NCBI GenBank assembly: GCA_026120035.1
Contig: JALRME010000011.1
Span: 558,001 to 622,000, forward strand
Direction of reading: 5' to 3'
DNA from: Coleophoma eucalyptorum
Taxonomy: Eukaryota; Ascomycota; Leotiomycetes; Helotiales; Dermateaceae
DNA length: 64,000 bases
Shown: one piece after another, positions 47,690-59,900 of the stretch
How positions within the stretch are numbered: position 1 is the first letter of the stretch
Layout of the letters: every line of letters starts with the position of its first letter
Translations under genes and position numbers: made by a program
The notes under the pieces: model-generated
Told to the model about the DNA's origin: nothing
The model's database searches: none
What the model saw: only the letters and a program-made list of their open reading frames with translations

Positions 47690-48277
47690 TCATGCCTGCA
47701 TAATTCTCAATAATCTCTTCAACAGCTTTGTCCCACCCGTAGCTTGACATGCACCGGTACAGGTCCAAGGATCGACAGGGGGCACGATGTGCTTGATATC
47801 AGCATGATGGTTGTCACCATTCAGGCCCATATTATGGGCGAAAATGTTCTGATGTTTTCTCTTGCAGCCCCACCAGGCCTTCACCTCACACAAGCCATTG
47901 TCGGCACCCCGACCAGACTCGCCCTGGTACTGACCGCTGCCCCAACCGTAGGCCCAGGGCATATCGCAACTGATGACTTCGTATTTGTAGCACCAGCAAT
48001 GGAAGTGCCATTCCTTCGTGTGCGTCTCGTTGTATCGCTGCCTGGTGGGGAAGCCAGGGCATGGTTCGTATCGATCGGGTGACACGTTGAGGGTGGGAAA
48101 GTCGGTGCGTGGGGAGAGCTTGCTGTCATTGTGGTGGTGGTGATTGTTGCGAGTGGGGTTCATAGGATGAAGCTGGTGGTGTGTCATATTCAGTGATAAG
48201 TTGATCTTGAAGTGGGGAATTGCCATGACGTTCATGGCGTATGCGACGAGAAGGATGAAGAGAGGGAGAGCACGCAT
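47690..48277 (-). CDS. small secreted Cys/His-rich protein (candidate effector)
   Basis: Intronless, 195 residues from the ATG at 48277 (the frame extends further upstream but the signal peptide begins here). Residues 1 to about 20 (MRALPLFILLVAYAMNVMA) are a strong signal peptide. The mature N-terminal third is His/Asn-rich, with NNHHHHND. The remainder has eight cysteines, an even number, in PCPGF, HCWC, SCDM, LCEV, GCKR and TCTGAC, and many aromatics (WAYGWGSG). No catalytic motif or known fold is recognised. Small size, secretion and paired Cys fit an apoplastic effector or a cell-wall protein, but this is inference. The TATA element at 48442-48456 supports a real gene. Confidence 0.8.
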   Translation of the reverse strand: MRALPLFILLVAYAMNVMAIPHFKINLSLNMTHHQLHPMNPTRNNHHHHNDSKLSPRTDFPTLNVSPDRYEPCPGFPTRQRYNETHTKEWHFHCWCYKYEVISCDMPWAYGWGSGQYQGESGRGADNGLCEVKAWWGCKRKHQNIFAHNMGLNGDNHHADIKHIVPPVDPWTCTGACQATGGTKLLKRLLRIMQA

Positions 48278-48792
48278 TTTGCCCTGTCGACCGCAAGAAC
48301 AAAAGATGGCGGACGAAGCCGAGTCAAGAAAAGGTTGGGCCAAGGTAGCGGAGGACAAATTGGTGTTGGAAGGTGCTTTTCTTGGTAAAGAGATTGAAGA
48401 TAAAAGTCGTGCTGGGAAAAAGGTTCTTGGGCTCTTCCACTGTTATATAATATAAAGGACTGATTACTTCTGCTGAAAGACGCTTTTGTGCCTAAGCCTC
48501 CAGATAATGGAACCGCGCCGGTGTGTTCTGGTGTAGCTTCATCGCCTGTTTGACAAGGAAGATGGAAGATACCATAGTTCCGGAATTAGTATGAAAGCTA
48601 AGCCGAAAGACAGAACATGAGGAAGCTTTCTGGTCGTAGGAATGGGGTTCCTGAATCACTATGTTCTTGAAGCACAATCTACTTCAACTGAAAATAGTAA
48701 AACGCCAAATGGATGCGCATAGGGCGCAGGCACAAGTGCAGACAAGTCTGAGTGAGCTAAATCCTTGGCGCAAAACAATTATTTCTTCTTAT
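48278..48792. other. intergenic between two minus-strand genes
   Basis: 515 bp holding the TATA element for the secreted protein and, on the right, the 3' UTR of the OS-9 homologue. Nothing else seen. Confidence 0.4.
48442..48456 (-). promoter_or_regulatory. TATA-like element of the secreted-protein gene
   Basis: On the minus strand this reads TTTATATTATATAAC, about 170 bp upstream of the start codon at 48277. Confidence 0.4.
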
Positions 48793-50463
48793 TCATAGCT
48801 CATCTTTGTATATCTCTTCACTGCCTTCTTCACTTTCCTCCTCTTTGTCCTCCGAGGGTTTCTCGGGTTTCTTCGGAGCTCTGTCTTCAGCCGCCTTTTC
48901 TTCTTTGTGATCCTTTTTTTCATCCATTTCAAAGCCTGGTTTCGCCTTTTCAGCTTTCGCCTTTTCGACGCCCTTCAGGACTGGTTTCCCCGTGTTCTCT
49001 CCACCCAATTGCCCCGCATCATCCATATCATCCACATCATCGTCATCAGTATTATCAGGCTCGACAATGCCTAGGATTTCCCGAACTTGACCTGGCGCGT
49101 CGACAACTTCAATCTTCCATCCCTTCTCCTTGGCCATCTTAGCAACTTGTTTCTTGACATCCTCAATCATCTCAGGATCCAGATCCAACTTTTGAAGTTC
49201 TTCATCAGTAGCACTCTCGACCTTTCCACCATCAGCCTTACTCTTCGCTTTTGCAATCACCTCAATGATTTTGCCAGAATTGAAGTCTGCAAAATCACGC
49301 GGGACCGGCATACGCTGGCCATCCGAAGAATGGAATTTGCCGCCACCAAGTAGCACACCTCCAATCACAATCTGAGGTTCTTCTGAACTCTGAGTGGCTG
49401 CTAGTTTGGCCTCTAATTCTTTTTGCTCTGTGGCTTCCGAAACTTCACTCTCGGGAATAATTGGGCGGCAACTGATTTGGTGGGCTTTGCTCTCTTTTGG
49501 TGGCATGAATGCTACATCGCTACACAATCGGGGTGTGTAGATAACCAACAGATATGAGCAAGTTGTTATCTCTTTGATGTACCCAATCCGATCTGTAACA
49601 TGCGGGTTGCAGTGATATTGAACCTCAACCCTTCTTGGCTTTCCGGTTAAATCACAGGTCGTTCCATCCTCCATTCTCTGTACCAGATACCTGCTGTCGC
49701 CTTTCACCTGAAGCTCTGTAATGGGTGGGTCTGCATGTTTTGGTTTACGCACATCAATGGCGTGGCCCCATTCATCCTCTTCTGACTGCTTTTTCTCCTT
49801 CGTTGTTGACTTAGCCTTTCCTAGAACGAATTCCTTCGTGTTCGGATCTCGTTGAGGCACTGGAGGTTTGCCAGGAGATGGTGGTAGAGCGTGGAACTGT
49901 GTAACCTCTGCATTGTAACAGAATGCATATGACCACCATCCCGAGACGAAATAAAGGCAATTTCCTTCCAGTTCCTGTAATAGTTCCCATCCACGATCTG
50001 TGGCTCGAGCAAGCTCTTTCTGTTCGGCTGCTTTGGCTTCTGCTTCCGAGGTCTCATTCTTTGTAGGCGAGGCAACTATTGGTATCGTACAAAGGTATTG
50101 CTCGTCTGCCAGCCGCATTAACTCGTAGGTGTGAGTAGAAGGGTCAAAGGCATTGTCGTCGGCAGAGCTTCCAGCTGGCCATTGATCTTTACTGGGAGAT
50201 TCTATGCTAGTGCTCGAAGTATGTGGATCTTGAGTTGAAGGGAAGGCATGATCGATGATGAGACTAGCTTCAGTGTCTGAAATGAATGAATCCGAGAAGG
50301 TCACCTCATACTATGCAGTGTTAGTCGGTGCATATATACATAAACGAGGTTCGCGATCTCTTACTTGAGGGAATGCGAGCAGATCATCGTGAACGCTAAA
50401 AACAGTTTGGCTTGCTAAAGCTGTGGAAGCTGAAGCCAGTACAGCTGAAATCAATCGTCGCAT
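48793..50463 (-). CDS. YOS9: OS-9 homologue, ER quality-control lectin
   Basis: Exons 50365-50463 and 48793-50310 on the minus strand, 54-bp intron, give 538 residues. OS-9/Yos9 reads trimmed N-glycans on misfolded glycoproteins and passes them to the Hrd1 ligase complex. Residues 1-18 are a signal peptide (MRRLISAVLASASTALAS). The MRH lectin domain lies at about 140-300 with NCLYFVSGWWSYAFCYN, an Arg-bearing DGTTCDLTGKPRRVEVQYHC, and EITTCSYLLVIYTPRLC, matching the mannose-binding Gln/Arg/Glu/Tyr pattern. A long acidic Lys/Glu-rich tail ends in YKDEL, an ER-retrieval signal, as in fungal Yos9 (H/KDEL). It diverges from PIS1 across 390 bp. Confidence 0.95.
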
Positions 50464-50853
50464 TGTGCCATATGGCAATGGCGCAAGTTCTATTTGGAAT
50501 TCAAGGCATTACAATTCCGCCGCAAAGGAGGAGGTAAGCTGTCATTAACCAGGCTGATTATCTCGGAAGACGGAAGAATAGAATGACCGCGCGGCCTCTT
50601 CGGCGCTTCAGCTTGGTGTCCCCTTACACGATAAGGAACTTTACCTTTGTTTCTCACCTTCCTTTTTGCACTTTATCTCATTGAATAGCCCTTCTCCCGC
50701 CCTTTCCTCCTTTACTGCAGCTTCTACTCTCTTATGTGGAACCCCGAACTCCTCGTGCGACCCCTCTACGATTAAAGTTGTGCTCATACAGATTTAACGA
50801 CACGCGACACGCGACATCAAGGACAGCGCAAACAGGAGACTGCGACCAGAGAT
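50464..50853. promoter_or_regulatory. shared promoter region of YOS9 and PIS1
   Basis: 390 bp between divergent start codons, both genes of the endoplasmic reticulum. CT-rich leader sequence precedes PIS1. I did not find a convincing unfolded-protein-response element or TATA box. Confidence 0.5.
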
Positions 50854-51883
50854 ATGTCCAGTGTGAGAACACGCAGGCAGGCAGCGGCAGTGTCGACTCC
50901 ATCTACTCCTACTCCCACTCCAATGGCCGAACCCGATCAGAAAATCTTGAAAGGAAACGGTTCAGCCAAGGTGGCCGATGAGGTCTACAACAAGGAGAAT
51001 ATCTTTCTCTTCTGGCCTAATGTTATCGGTAATTGAGGCTTGATTGTTTCTCGCAGCAAGATGCTAACAGTCTACAGGCTATTTCCGTATCGTGTTGGCC
51101 TTTGGAGCCCTCTACTATATGCCCCTTCATCCGCGAACATGCTCCTTGCTCTATAGCATTTCCTGCCTTCTAGATGCGCTCGATGGCTATGCGGCTCGAT
51201 ACTTTGAACAGTCGACGAGATTCGGTGCCGTCCTTGATATGGTGACGGATCGCTGCACCACTGCTTGTCTTCTGGTCTTCCTCGCCTCAGCCTGGCCTCG
51301 ATGGGCGCTTTTGTTCCAGGGCCTCATCTCTTTAGATCTTGCTAGCCACTACATCCACATGTATGCTACTTTGGTTATGGGCACTTCGGATCAGAGCCAC
51401 AAGAAGGTGGACAAGTCTAGAAGCTATATCCTGTATTTGTACTACACAAACAAGGTATGTATCTTCCCCAGATGCGCCGTCGATCTGCTAACAAAATGAC
51501 AGACTGTCCTGTTCTTGTTCTGTGCGCTTAACGAAGTCTGCTTTATCGCGCTCTACCTTCTGTCGTTCTCCTCGCCTCTACTTTCGCCTTCATTGTTACA
51601 GACTGGTACCCCCGGTAGCACTCCCCAACCCGGCAGCCCGGCGACTGCCCCAATGTCGTCGTTGTTCGCGAATCCATACAGTGCCGGTGCATTGGAATTG
51701 GCCCGAGCCAACAAGATGGACTCCTTCTGGCCTTGGGTAATCTTTGGAGTCAGCTTCCCAGTGATGGCCGGTAAACAGATCATCAATGTGGTACAATTGG
51801 TCAAGGCTTGCAACTGGTTGGCAGAAGGCGATATCGAAGCGAGGAAAGCAGCGGGTCTACCGAGGAAGATTAAGCAGAAGTGA
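50854..51883 (+). CDS. PIS1: phosphatidylinositol synthase (CDP-DAG-inositol transferase)
   Basis: Exons 50854-51028, 51078-51454 and 51503-51883 give 310 residues. The enzyme joins CDP-diacylglycerol and myo-inositol to form phosphatidylinositol in the ER membrane. The CDP-alcohol phosphotransferase motif D-G-x2-A-R-x8-G-x3-D-x3-D is exact in the segment DGYAARYF...FGAVLDMVTD. A Ser/Thr/Pro-rich N-terminus of about 45 residues precedes NIFLFWPNVIGYFRIVL, the first helix. Several further membrane helices follow, with HYIHMYATLV typical of PIS. Fungal members are somewhat longer than the yeast enzyme (220 residues) through their N-terminus and a loop. It is essential in yeast. Confidence 0.96.
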
Positions 51884-53535
51884 GTGTTACACACGACTTG
51901 ACACTAGGCTTGAGACGGGTACGAACGAAGGGTCCTCGGTTTTATTATGGTAATGCCATGTGGGAATTTGGACGACCAAGAGGTGTTGCATAAGGATCTT
52001 GTTACATACGGTAGCTTATGCCGACACGTCTGTGTCGACTATCGAGTTTTGATTCTTGCAAGTGTATTCACAGCATCATGTGCTTTGATTGTATTCGCAT
52101 TTCACATTTTCATTGGGTACAGCAGTCATTCAAAAGATATAGATGGAAGGCGTTTGGAGGGAGGCACGCGTGCGTGCGTGCGAGTGTGCGTGCATGCAAG
52201 TGAAGCTTATTGCGCAGGTTGGAGGGATCATCACCCAGGGCAGCTTAGTTAATACTTAATAATGGAAAGGTGGGCGAGTATTACCCAGTGCTGCAAAAGA
52301 GGAGTGCGACATGAATGCGGGTGTTTGTACAACGACCACAATGGTTTGACGCTACGTGCCTCGAGACGAGCAAGTCGTCATGGAGAGAGTGCTTTCTGTA
52401 ACGGTCACGACGGTGTTCCAAAAGTCAGCGGAAATAGTGGGGGTTCACCCGTGGACAGCATGGTCGCTTCCAGGGCAGTCCTGGTACGGGAGTGATCTCA
52501 TACTTTGGCAGTATGCAGGAATGATGAATGATGAACGAATCCTTCCACGATAAAAGTCCATGATGTTATAATTACGAGTTAGGGGACCAACAGAAGCCCG
52601 TGTTGGAAGGCTGAAGACCGAGGCCTAAGTACACTACTACATCAATCGTACGCAATGCCAATCTCGTTCCCCTCTTCCAGCCGTCGCTTTCCTACATCAC
52701 GACCCTACTCTCCCCGCAGCCAGCGCCACTACAATAGAGCCAACAGCAGCCAACTCATGCCTTGACCGTCAGCTGCTTTCAACTTACATGTGTTGCGGGC
52801 AAGGACGGGGTTTCCAGAGCACACTCGTACAGAAAGTCGCCCACCCACCCACACCAAAACCTCCCGACCTAGAACCGACAACCTAGAAGGCCAGGACCTA
52901 GAAGCTGCATTCGGGTTCAACGTCAACTGTCTCATCCAATAACCATCATCGGGACAGCGCCAACGACGCCTGCCGGCCGAAGTCGCCAAAAAGTCCCCTC
53001 CCCTCGCCAGGACAGCCAGCCATTGACAGGCCGCACGATTCAACAGCTCTGCAGTATTCACGTACGGCTTGGGCATTGGCTGCTGACCTGACCTTACCTT
53101 GCCTTGCCTTAACTCACCTCTTACTATACCTACCTGGGATTTGTCCGGATTGGATTGGATTCGACTCGACTTGGCTGGACTTGGATTTCAGGCCTGCGTG
53201 CATGAAGCTGCGCTTTCTCTCCTCCCGTCTCCTGCGTCCCTTGTCACGATACCTTCCATACCATCCATTCTCTAACCATTACTTTCTCTGCCCTCCATAC
53301 TACTTTTACTTTGCGGAACGGCTCTGTTGCCCGCCACCTCCTTCCAATCAGTCCACGCTTCTCCTTGAACCATCCCCCATCCAGACGGACTGACTGACAT
53401 ACGAACGAGCAACATTATCCCTCTACCCCATAGCTGTCCACCGCTATTTCCACCTCCTGCTGTCTGCTCGCTGGGAATGCCTTGAGCTTTCGACACTATA
53501 GGGATTGATTATTCGCATCCCACCAATTCCTCGTC
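51884..53535. other. intergenic with simple repeats
   Basis: 1.65 kb between two plus-strand genes. It contains a GT/GC-alternating tract at 52164-52199 and a CT-rich leader before the gene at 53536. A 115-codon minus-strand frame at 52729-53076 and a 105-codon plus frame at 53076-53393 are unrecognised and I do not call them. Confidence 0.4.
52164..52199 (+). repeat. alternating purine-pyrimidine tract
   Basis: About 36 bases of mostly alternating GC/GT/CA steps (GCACGCGTGCGTGCGTGCGA and onward), a sequence type able to adopt Z-DNA. It is degenerate, with a (GCGT)n core. Confidence 0.7.
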
Positions 53536-55446
53536 ATGGCAGAAACATCCCCCCCACCCCGCCGGCGCTTCGAAGTGCAACCCGTCGAAACCACGGTGAA
53601 GAAGAGTCGGAGGTTCGCCGTTGAACCCGTCGAGACCACCACGCGCAGCAACAAGAAGACTGAGGTCCGGCCAGTGGAGGAAACGCCGGTGAAGAAGGAT
53701 ACAGCGCCCCCTAAACGACGCTTTGTTCCGGAACCTGTCGAAACGTCATACAAGAGCAGCAAACGAGATGTCAATCCTTTACCTACTCCTGAGCTCACGC
53801 CGGTCCCAAAAAGCCCTCCGCCAACAGATGCCCCCAAACCAAGGAGAAGATTCACGCCCGAATTGATTGAAACATCGAAGCGGTCAAAGAAAGCTGGGGA
53901 TAGAGCTCCAGCGACTCTGCCTACCGATAAGACTGACATTACCCCTGGGACCAACCATATCTATGCGGAGAGGAAAAAGAAGGCGAGGCCTCTTGTGTCC
54001 CCGACGCCTCCTACCAATACGCCAAATGCCGAACTCAGCTTGGCAGATCTTAGCAGATTACCGCTCATGCCTCCGCGACGGCAGGGTTCTATGCGACCTC
54101 ATCCTAATACGCGACGAAGTACTCGCCAGCTCTCCTTCCAACCGGAACTCGAACCCATAGTTTCAGAAACCAGTTCTGCGAGCTCCACTAATTCGGATGA
54201 CGAGGAAGACGAAGAGGAGAGTGATGAGGACTATACACCATCCCTTTCAGGTTCTTTGGGCTCGTCCGAAGACTCTCTACAGAGGTTACAGCTTGCACGA
54301 ACAAGAGAGAGTTGTGATGATAGATTTTCTGGTTACCTACTTGCTCTGGCAGCAAAGGCGGCAGAAAAGCAATTGCGCGAACAAGCTCTTGCTGCGTTTC
54401 CGAATAGTGACTTTCATGAGATTGTGGAGCATTTTTATAACCATGAACCAGAAAATGGTTCTGATGAGGAGGGGGTGGAAGGTGTAGGCATGCTTGCCGA
54501 TCCTGAACGGCAAGCCACAGAGGTTGGTTGGGCGGCGAAGGAAATGCAAGCTCATCAAGACAAGCTCAATCAATTACGAGAAGACGAGACGCACAAGAGA
54601 GTAGCAGCTGAAGCTACAGCACCATCATTCAGAGATCCATTTTGGACCAATGGCATGACAGAAAAGAATGCTGCATTTGCCAGAGCTGGCATGAACCCAA
54701 TGGACAAGCAGAAAGAAGCAGAACTTGAGCGCATGCGCAACGCAGCTAGTCCACCGATGTTAGGAGGAGACCTTAAATTCAGAATGTGTCCGTCGCCGAA
54801 GGCCACCAAGTTTGAGTCAGATCAAAGACACGATATCCATCCCAATCGAACAGATGACGGTGGTGGCCTGTGGGGTGGATATTGTGTTGCTGAGGAAGAT
54901 GGCGAGTATCTCTCACCGGCCCTGCATCAAGCACCCTCAATGATTCAGACCCCAAATTGCGAGCGAGATGATCCCTTCGCAACAGCCTTCGCCGATGAAG
55001 CCCCTCATCCACGGTCGATTTCCAAAAACAGTAAAGGCATGCATATGGTCCCAGGTATTGAGGAGCGCCTACAATCGGAAATTACCAGGACCAAGATTGA
55101 AGAAGCGCTGCAGCGCGAGTTCGATGAGATGTTTGTGACGCAAGTATACAACTACCTCTCGCTCGGCTACCCAGCACTCGCCCGTCCCTATGACGCAGAA
55201 CTCTCCAAGATTTCAGGTATCTCAGAAGAAGAACTGAGGAAGGATGACCATAATAAGAATGCAAAAGGCCATATCGGTGCTCCTGATAAGGCGAAGGTCG
55301 AGGGCAAAGATGATTATTGTTCCCGCTGGAAGGCTCTCAGGCTTTATATCCTTGAGTGGGCAAGACAACATCCCGGCTTCGGTAATAGTGCTGTAGGACC
55401 TAGTGCTTGGGGTGTTCGAGCTAGGAGAGGTAGTTGGGCAATCTAA
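53536..55446 (+). CDS. conserved disordered hypothetical protein with RRF...PVET repeats
   Basis: Single-exon frame, 636 residues, clearly coding by length and composition. The first ~115 residues hold five degenerate copies of a short motif: RRRFEVQPVETT (9-20), SRRFAVEPVETT (24-35), NKKTEVRPVEET (39-50), KRRFVPEPVETS (60-71) and RRRFTPELIETS (103-114). A basic/Ser/Pro-rich stretch follows, then an acidic tract (DDEEDEEESDEDY) near residue 225. The C-terminal half is more ordered: a helical region with EMQAHQDKLNQLREDE, a LGGDLKFRMCPSP segment, and a conserved-looking end with FVTQVYNYLSLGYPALARPYD and WARQHPGFG. I recognise it as a type of fungal protein without known function. The basic motifs suggest nuclear location (inference). 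The start is preceded by a CT-rich leader. Confidence 0.88.
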   Translation: MAETSPPPRRRFEVQPVETTVKKSRRFAVEPVETTTRSNKKTEVRPVEETPVKKDTAPPKRRFVPEPVETSYKSSKRDVNPLPTPELTPVPKSPPPTDAPKPRRRFTPELIETSKRSKKAGDRAPATLPTDKTDITPGTNHIYAERKKKARPLVSPTPPTNTPNAELSLADLSRLPLMPPRRQGSMRPHPNTRRSTRQLSFQPELEPIVSETSSASSTNSDDEEDEEESDEDYTPSLSGSLGSSEDSLQRLQLARTRESCDDRFSGYLLALAAKAAEKQLREQALAAFPNSDFHEIVEHFYNHEPENGSDEEGVEGVGMLADPERQATEVGWAAKEMQAHQDKLNQLREDETHKRVAAEATAPSFRDPFWTNGMTEKNAAFARAGMNPMDKQKEAELERMRNAASPPMLGGDLKFRMCPSPKATKFESDQRHDIHPNRTDDGGGLWGGYCVAEEDGEYLSPALHQAPSMIQTPNCERDDPFATAFADEAPHPRSISKNSKGMHMVPGIEERLQSEITRTKIEEALQREFDEMFVTQVYNYLSLGYPALARPYDAELSKISGISEEELRKDDHNKNAKGHIGAPDKAKVEGKDDYCSRWKALRLYILEWARQHPGFGNSAVGPSAWGVRARRGSWAI

Positions 55447-56985
55447 ACCCTTGTTGCCTCTTCCATCTCTAACCCCTTCAGAATGGGAAACCGTTGTACT
55501 TCTTTTTATTCCTCCTTATAAGCATATCGTAAGGCGTTAGGTGTTTAAATATTGTTTGTTATGGAAAGAAGGCATGCGTCTGAGGACAGACATTAAGGTT
55601 GGGCACAAAGATCCGTAGGGGAATTTGCATGGTATATATAAGGGTTCGGTATGGTCTGGCTCTGTGGGATTGTTCTTCGTCAATTTTGTTCCTGCACTTG
55701 ACGAGAGGATCGAGACAATTTTATGGTAGCTGTCCGCGTCTCGCTTTATTATTATCACTATTTTTTATCATGGACATGATTTGACATGTCACGTATATGC
55801 TTGGTGTTTTGTGATTATAGATGAGCCTGCGCGCATGTTTATACACAGTTGCAAGTAAGGGGTGAGAATAAGAATAACTTCAGTGGTGATAGATTGATAG
55901 ATTGTTAGATTTCTAGATTGCTAGCTTGCTTCACAGGCGATAAGTCTATCCCCTCAGTATAACATAAGATAGGAGAAAATGTAATGAAGGTACATGACAT
56001 TCACCTGATGTCCTCCATGAAAAAGGGGGCTCGTGTCCAAGTCGATAGACAACAACCAGCCTTGCCTCCAATCATTTCAACTGAGCGCGTAAGCCCAACA
56101 ACTCCGGCGGCCTGACATTCTTGCTTATTCCTATCAATCAATCATAATACCCAAGTGACCCAAGGCCCATTCCCCAAAGTCCCAGCTCGCGGAATCCCAG
56201 AAATGATGGCCTCAACATATTTCGACTGAAGCTGGTGGGCTGGGCTAACTTCAACAGGATGAGATTCAACAGCCCTCCTCCTGCTCCTGCTCCTCCTCCT
56301 CCTCCTTCTTCTTCTTCTCCTCCTCCTGCTCTAATCTACCTCTTGCCTTATCTCTGAAACCCTAGATACGCCTAAGTCCGTGGGACTGCATCCGCCAAAC
56401 CCGGGGACGGGTGACGGGCATGGGGGACGGGTGCGGGGGAGTGGGGAAAAGGCTGTATGCCGGCGGCAGTGGCTTGCGAGATTTTCGATGTTTGCTGCTT
56501 ATGGGTTCACGTAGGTGCTCGCAAGAGATCTTGACGAGAGTGGTTGGGTGTCACTTTTGTTCTTCCTGTTTTGAGTGTTCCTGCATTAGCTGGAACATGT
56601 GGTGACTCTCTCGTTCTGCTGTCGCATGCTCTTCGCCGTTAGACTATACCGTGCTAGGTAGGGCAACGGAGGGATATTGAGACTTGTGTTTGACAATCGC
56701 GGATTATGCTACCTACTTTTCATCCATGATTAAAATTTTACTACAGGATACTTGCGACTTATATCAAAATCGAAGTAGAAACGAAGGAGAGAAGTACAGA
56801 GGAGAAATAGATATCGAGCAAGAGAGAGAAATCCCATCGATTCCTATTTCCATGCTACACTAAGCCCGGGGGCAGTGATTAAATCATCCCAACATCATCC
56901 ATTTTTGACATAGACTAGAGTAAGAAGATAGATTTGAGTCTTGTGCACTTCTATTTGGTGCACAATTACATCTATCAGCTTATCC
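55447..56985. other. intergenic, convergent 3' ends
   Basis: 1.5 kb between the 636-residue protein gene and the AP-2 alpha stop. It holds a pyrimidine trinucleotide repeat at 56274-56331, and no gene I can support. Both ends are likely 3' UTR. Confidence 0.45.
56274..56331 (+). repeat. (CTC/CTG/CTT)n trinucleotide tract
   Basis: About 58 bases of CTC, CTG and CTT units, nearly pure pyrimidine on the plus strand. A simple microsatellite. Confidence 0.9.
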
Positions 56986-59900
56986 TTATTCAACCAACAC
57001 ATTGCTGAATGCATCTGAGATTTCTCTCCTAGTAGGTGCTTCGAAGACCTCTGGTGCGGTTGAGACGCCGACGGCAAGTCTTTCTTCCATGAGTTTGATC
57101 AGGATTGGCGGCACGCTTTCGTCCGTGGCTCTGATCGTGAGACGGACCATCTGGGTAAGAGAAGTTAATATCGCATATTACATCAGCGATTTGGTAGACA
57201 TACCTGTGTTCCATAGTTTGGTTCTAGTCGCATGAGACATCCGAATTTTCCTCCTTCCCCGGTGTGTAGCACACTCGCACCCACGAAATTCTTCCTGTTC
57301 GGATCAACACCGTCTAAAATGCCCCATCGGAAACCATCAACGGTCCTTCGAATGAAGCTATCATTGAATTCACGGTCTCCTTCTTTGCCCTTGATTCCAA
57401 ATACTCGTTGAGCCTCGCGTGGAGCAGATCCGATCTGCTTCCACCTCTTGAAGAAATCATCTGCAGTAAGCTCTGCCGGATCCATGAACTTATGTATCGT
57501 GACAGGGAGTTTGAGTGTTAGTGCTTGGAGAGCGCCGGCAAGGTAGCTGATTCTTATAGTTGGACTTTTGTCGAAGACCTTTTTAGCTTCAAACATAATC
57601 ATCTGCTGACTTTGTGAACCTTCGCTGATGGTACTCTCTGGCAAACCTTTCAGCTCCCACCCCAAGTTCTCTTTTTCTGCTGTATCCAAATCTAAGGTTG
57701 TTGTAAATGAGCTGACTGAGGTAGGAGCCTTATTTGAGAAGTATAAAATGACACATGCCATTTGACCTCTATATTCTGACCGCACGCCAATTTGGATCTG
57801 GCCATCCTCGTACAAAACTCCTTCGGCTTTGAGAAGGAGCTTATTATAGCCGATTTCCCAGTCGGGGGACAAGTGGGCTGCACTGGCCATGTTGGGTGCT
57901 AGAGACTTGGGCTCTGTTGGTCCAGCATTTATGTCAAGGCCAGCAAGATCGCTACTGCCATTGGAATGACCATTGGTTCCATTGGTAGCAGATCCATTTG
58001 CTCCATTGCTACTCTTCACTTGACCGTTGTTGTTACTGAATGCTCGTTTAAGTCCTCCATTGGCCAACGCAAACTCCTTTTGATCAGCGTTGGCATCCTT
58101 TCCACCAACTACCCAAGTTCGCTTGTCGCTAGTGCCGGCGTGCTTCTGATGGAGACGCGACAACAGAGCTGATTCCCTCTCTGGGAATGGAGGCATCTCA
58201 TCGCAGACTGTGCGTAGGAGATCGTCCGTCGGTAGTCTTGCCAGAGCGAGATACTCGCATGCTCGTTGCTGAAGCTCGGAATCCAGTGTGTGGCTATAAG
58301 CATCGAATACATACAGTAGTCGTGGTTTGATTTCGGGAAAGAGGTTGACGAATTTGATGAAGCATGATAGGATAATTGCGCGCGTGCTTGAAGAGCAACC
58401 TTGTAACTTTCCTTGAAGTGCCATGAACTGTTCGATTGGACTGCAACCTTTGTCTTCTGCAACAAGATGACCAAATTCTCCCAGAATATAGCCGCCAATT
58501 TTAACCAAAGTTTCGTGGCAATGATCAGCTTTGACATATTGAAGGATATTTTGCGCTGCATAAACTTGTAGTTCTTCATTATTGGTGACGATTTGGATGA
58601 CTCGGTGCCAAACCTCATCGCTAACATGGTCTCCTGCCATTGCAATAAGACGCAGAGATATGTCCACGTACCATTGGATATCGGTAGCATATTTCTCAGT
58701 CAAAATTGCAATCTTCAACACCATTTCTTCTCGAATGGCAAAGTCGGCATTTTGAAGATATTGGAGTAGTTCGCCAACAATTGGCTGAGCATTGGTTTGG
58801 TCACACATGCTATAAAGTAGATCGAGACCTTTGCGGCGGACACTGATATCTCTATCCTTCAAGGAGCCAATAATGATTCCTTGGTGTTGTTTGATTGGAT
58901 CCAAAGTCTCGGCTCTTGCTGCTAAATGGGTCATCGCTTCCAATCCGAGGTACCGAACATTGGTCTCGCGTGACTGAATGAACTTTCCAAGTCTTGAAGA
59001 AATCTGCTTCATGAGCGCTTGTTCTGTGTCGAGGTGGATGATAAGGTTGATTGCCTCGAAAAGTACAGCATTTTGCGCGTTATTTTGTTGCACATTCTTG
59101 GGCATTTCCAAGGCAAGGTTCAAAATCTTCTGTAATGATTCTCGAATCAAGTCACGAACATGGATATCCTCTGTTCCTTATTAGCTTGGAACAGCAGCAG
59201 GTATAGCTCAACAAACCTGATGGAGGGAAGTATTGAAGCAAGCGCAGCAGTTTTACTTGAATCCATGGACATGGGACTTTGTAGTAGAGATAATCAGGCG
59301 CATAGTCTTGATCGACCAATATTCTCTTCATCCGCGAGGCCGCCTTCACATAACAACCTTTGTATTGGTCGGGATTATCTTGAGCCAACGCCATTACCAG
59401 CGAGGTCACCGACAAAGCAACACCCATGTCTACATCATCCATCAGAGAGATGATGCGCTCGGCCCATTGTGGCTGGACGATATCAGGGTGCTTGCGGTAT
59501 AATCGGAGTAGTGTAAGCGCAGCTTTCTTCTTTACAAACGCTTTCGAGGTCCTTTAAACAGTCAGCCTCTGGCCGCAAACTTTCCTGCTGCATACTGACG
59601 GAGATATCAACAACCTATGTACCTCTCCAGAAAGTGCTTCACCCATCTCTCTACCTCCCACATTTGCAATTGCATGTAGTGCTAGACAGTTGAAGAGCTC
59701 GTTATGATCGGTCAAGTCTTTGCGTATACTGTTCACCACCAAATGCAAAAGTTCATGCTGTTCGTGTAAGAAAAGTGTCATCGCAAGATATCCAATCTGT
59801 TTCTCAGAGTACTTGTTCGCGGAGATAAGGTTTACGGCTTCGAGATGCCCAAAGTCGACATTCCAACCGAGTATATATATGTACAGCAACTAAAAATAGT

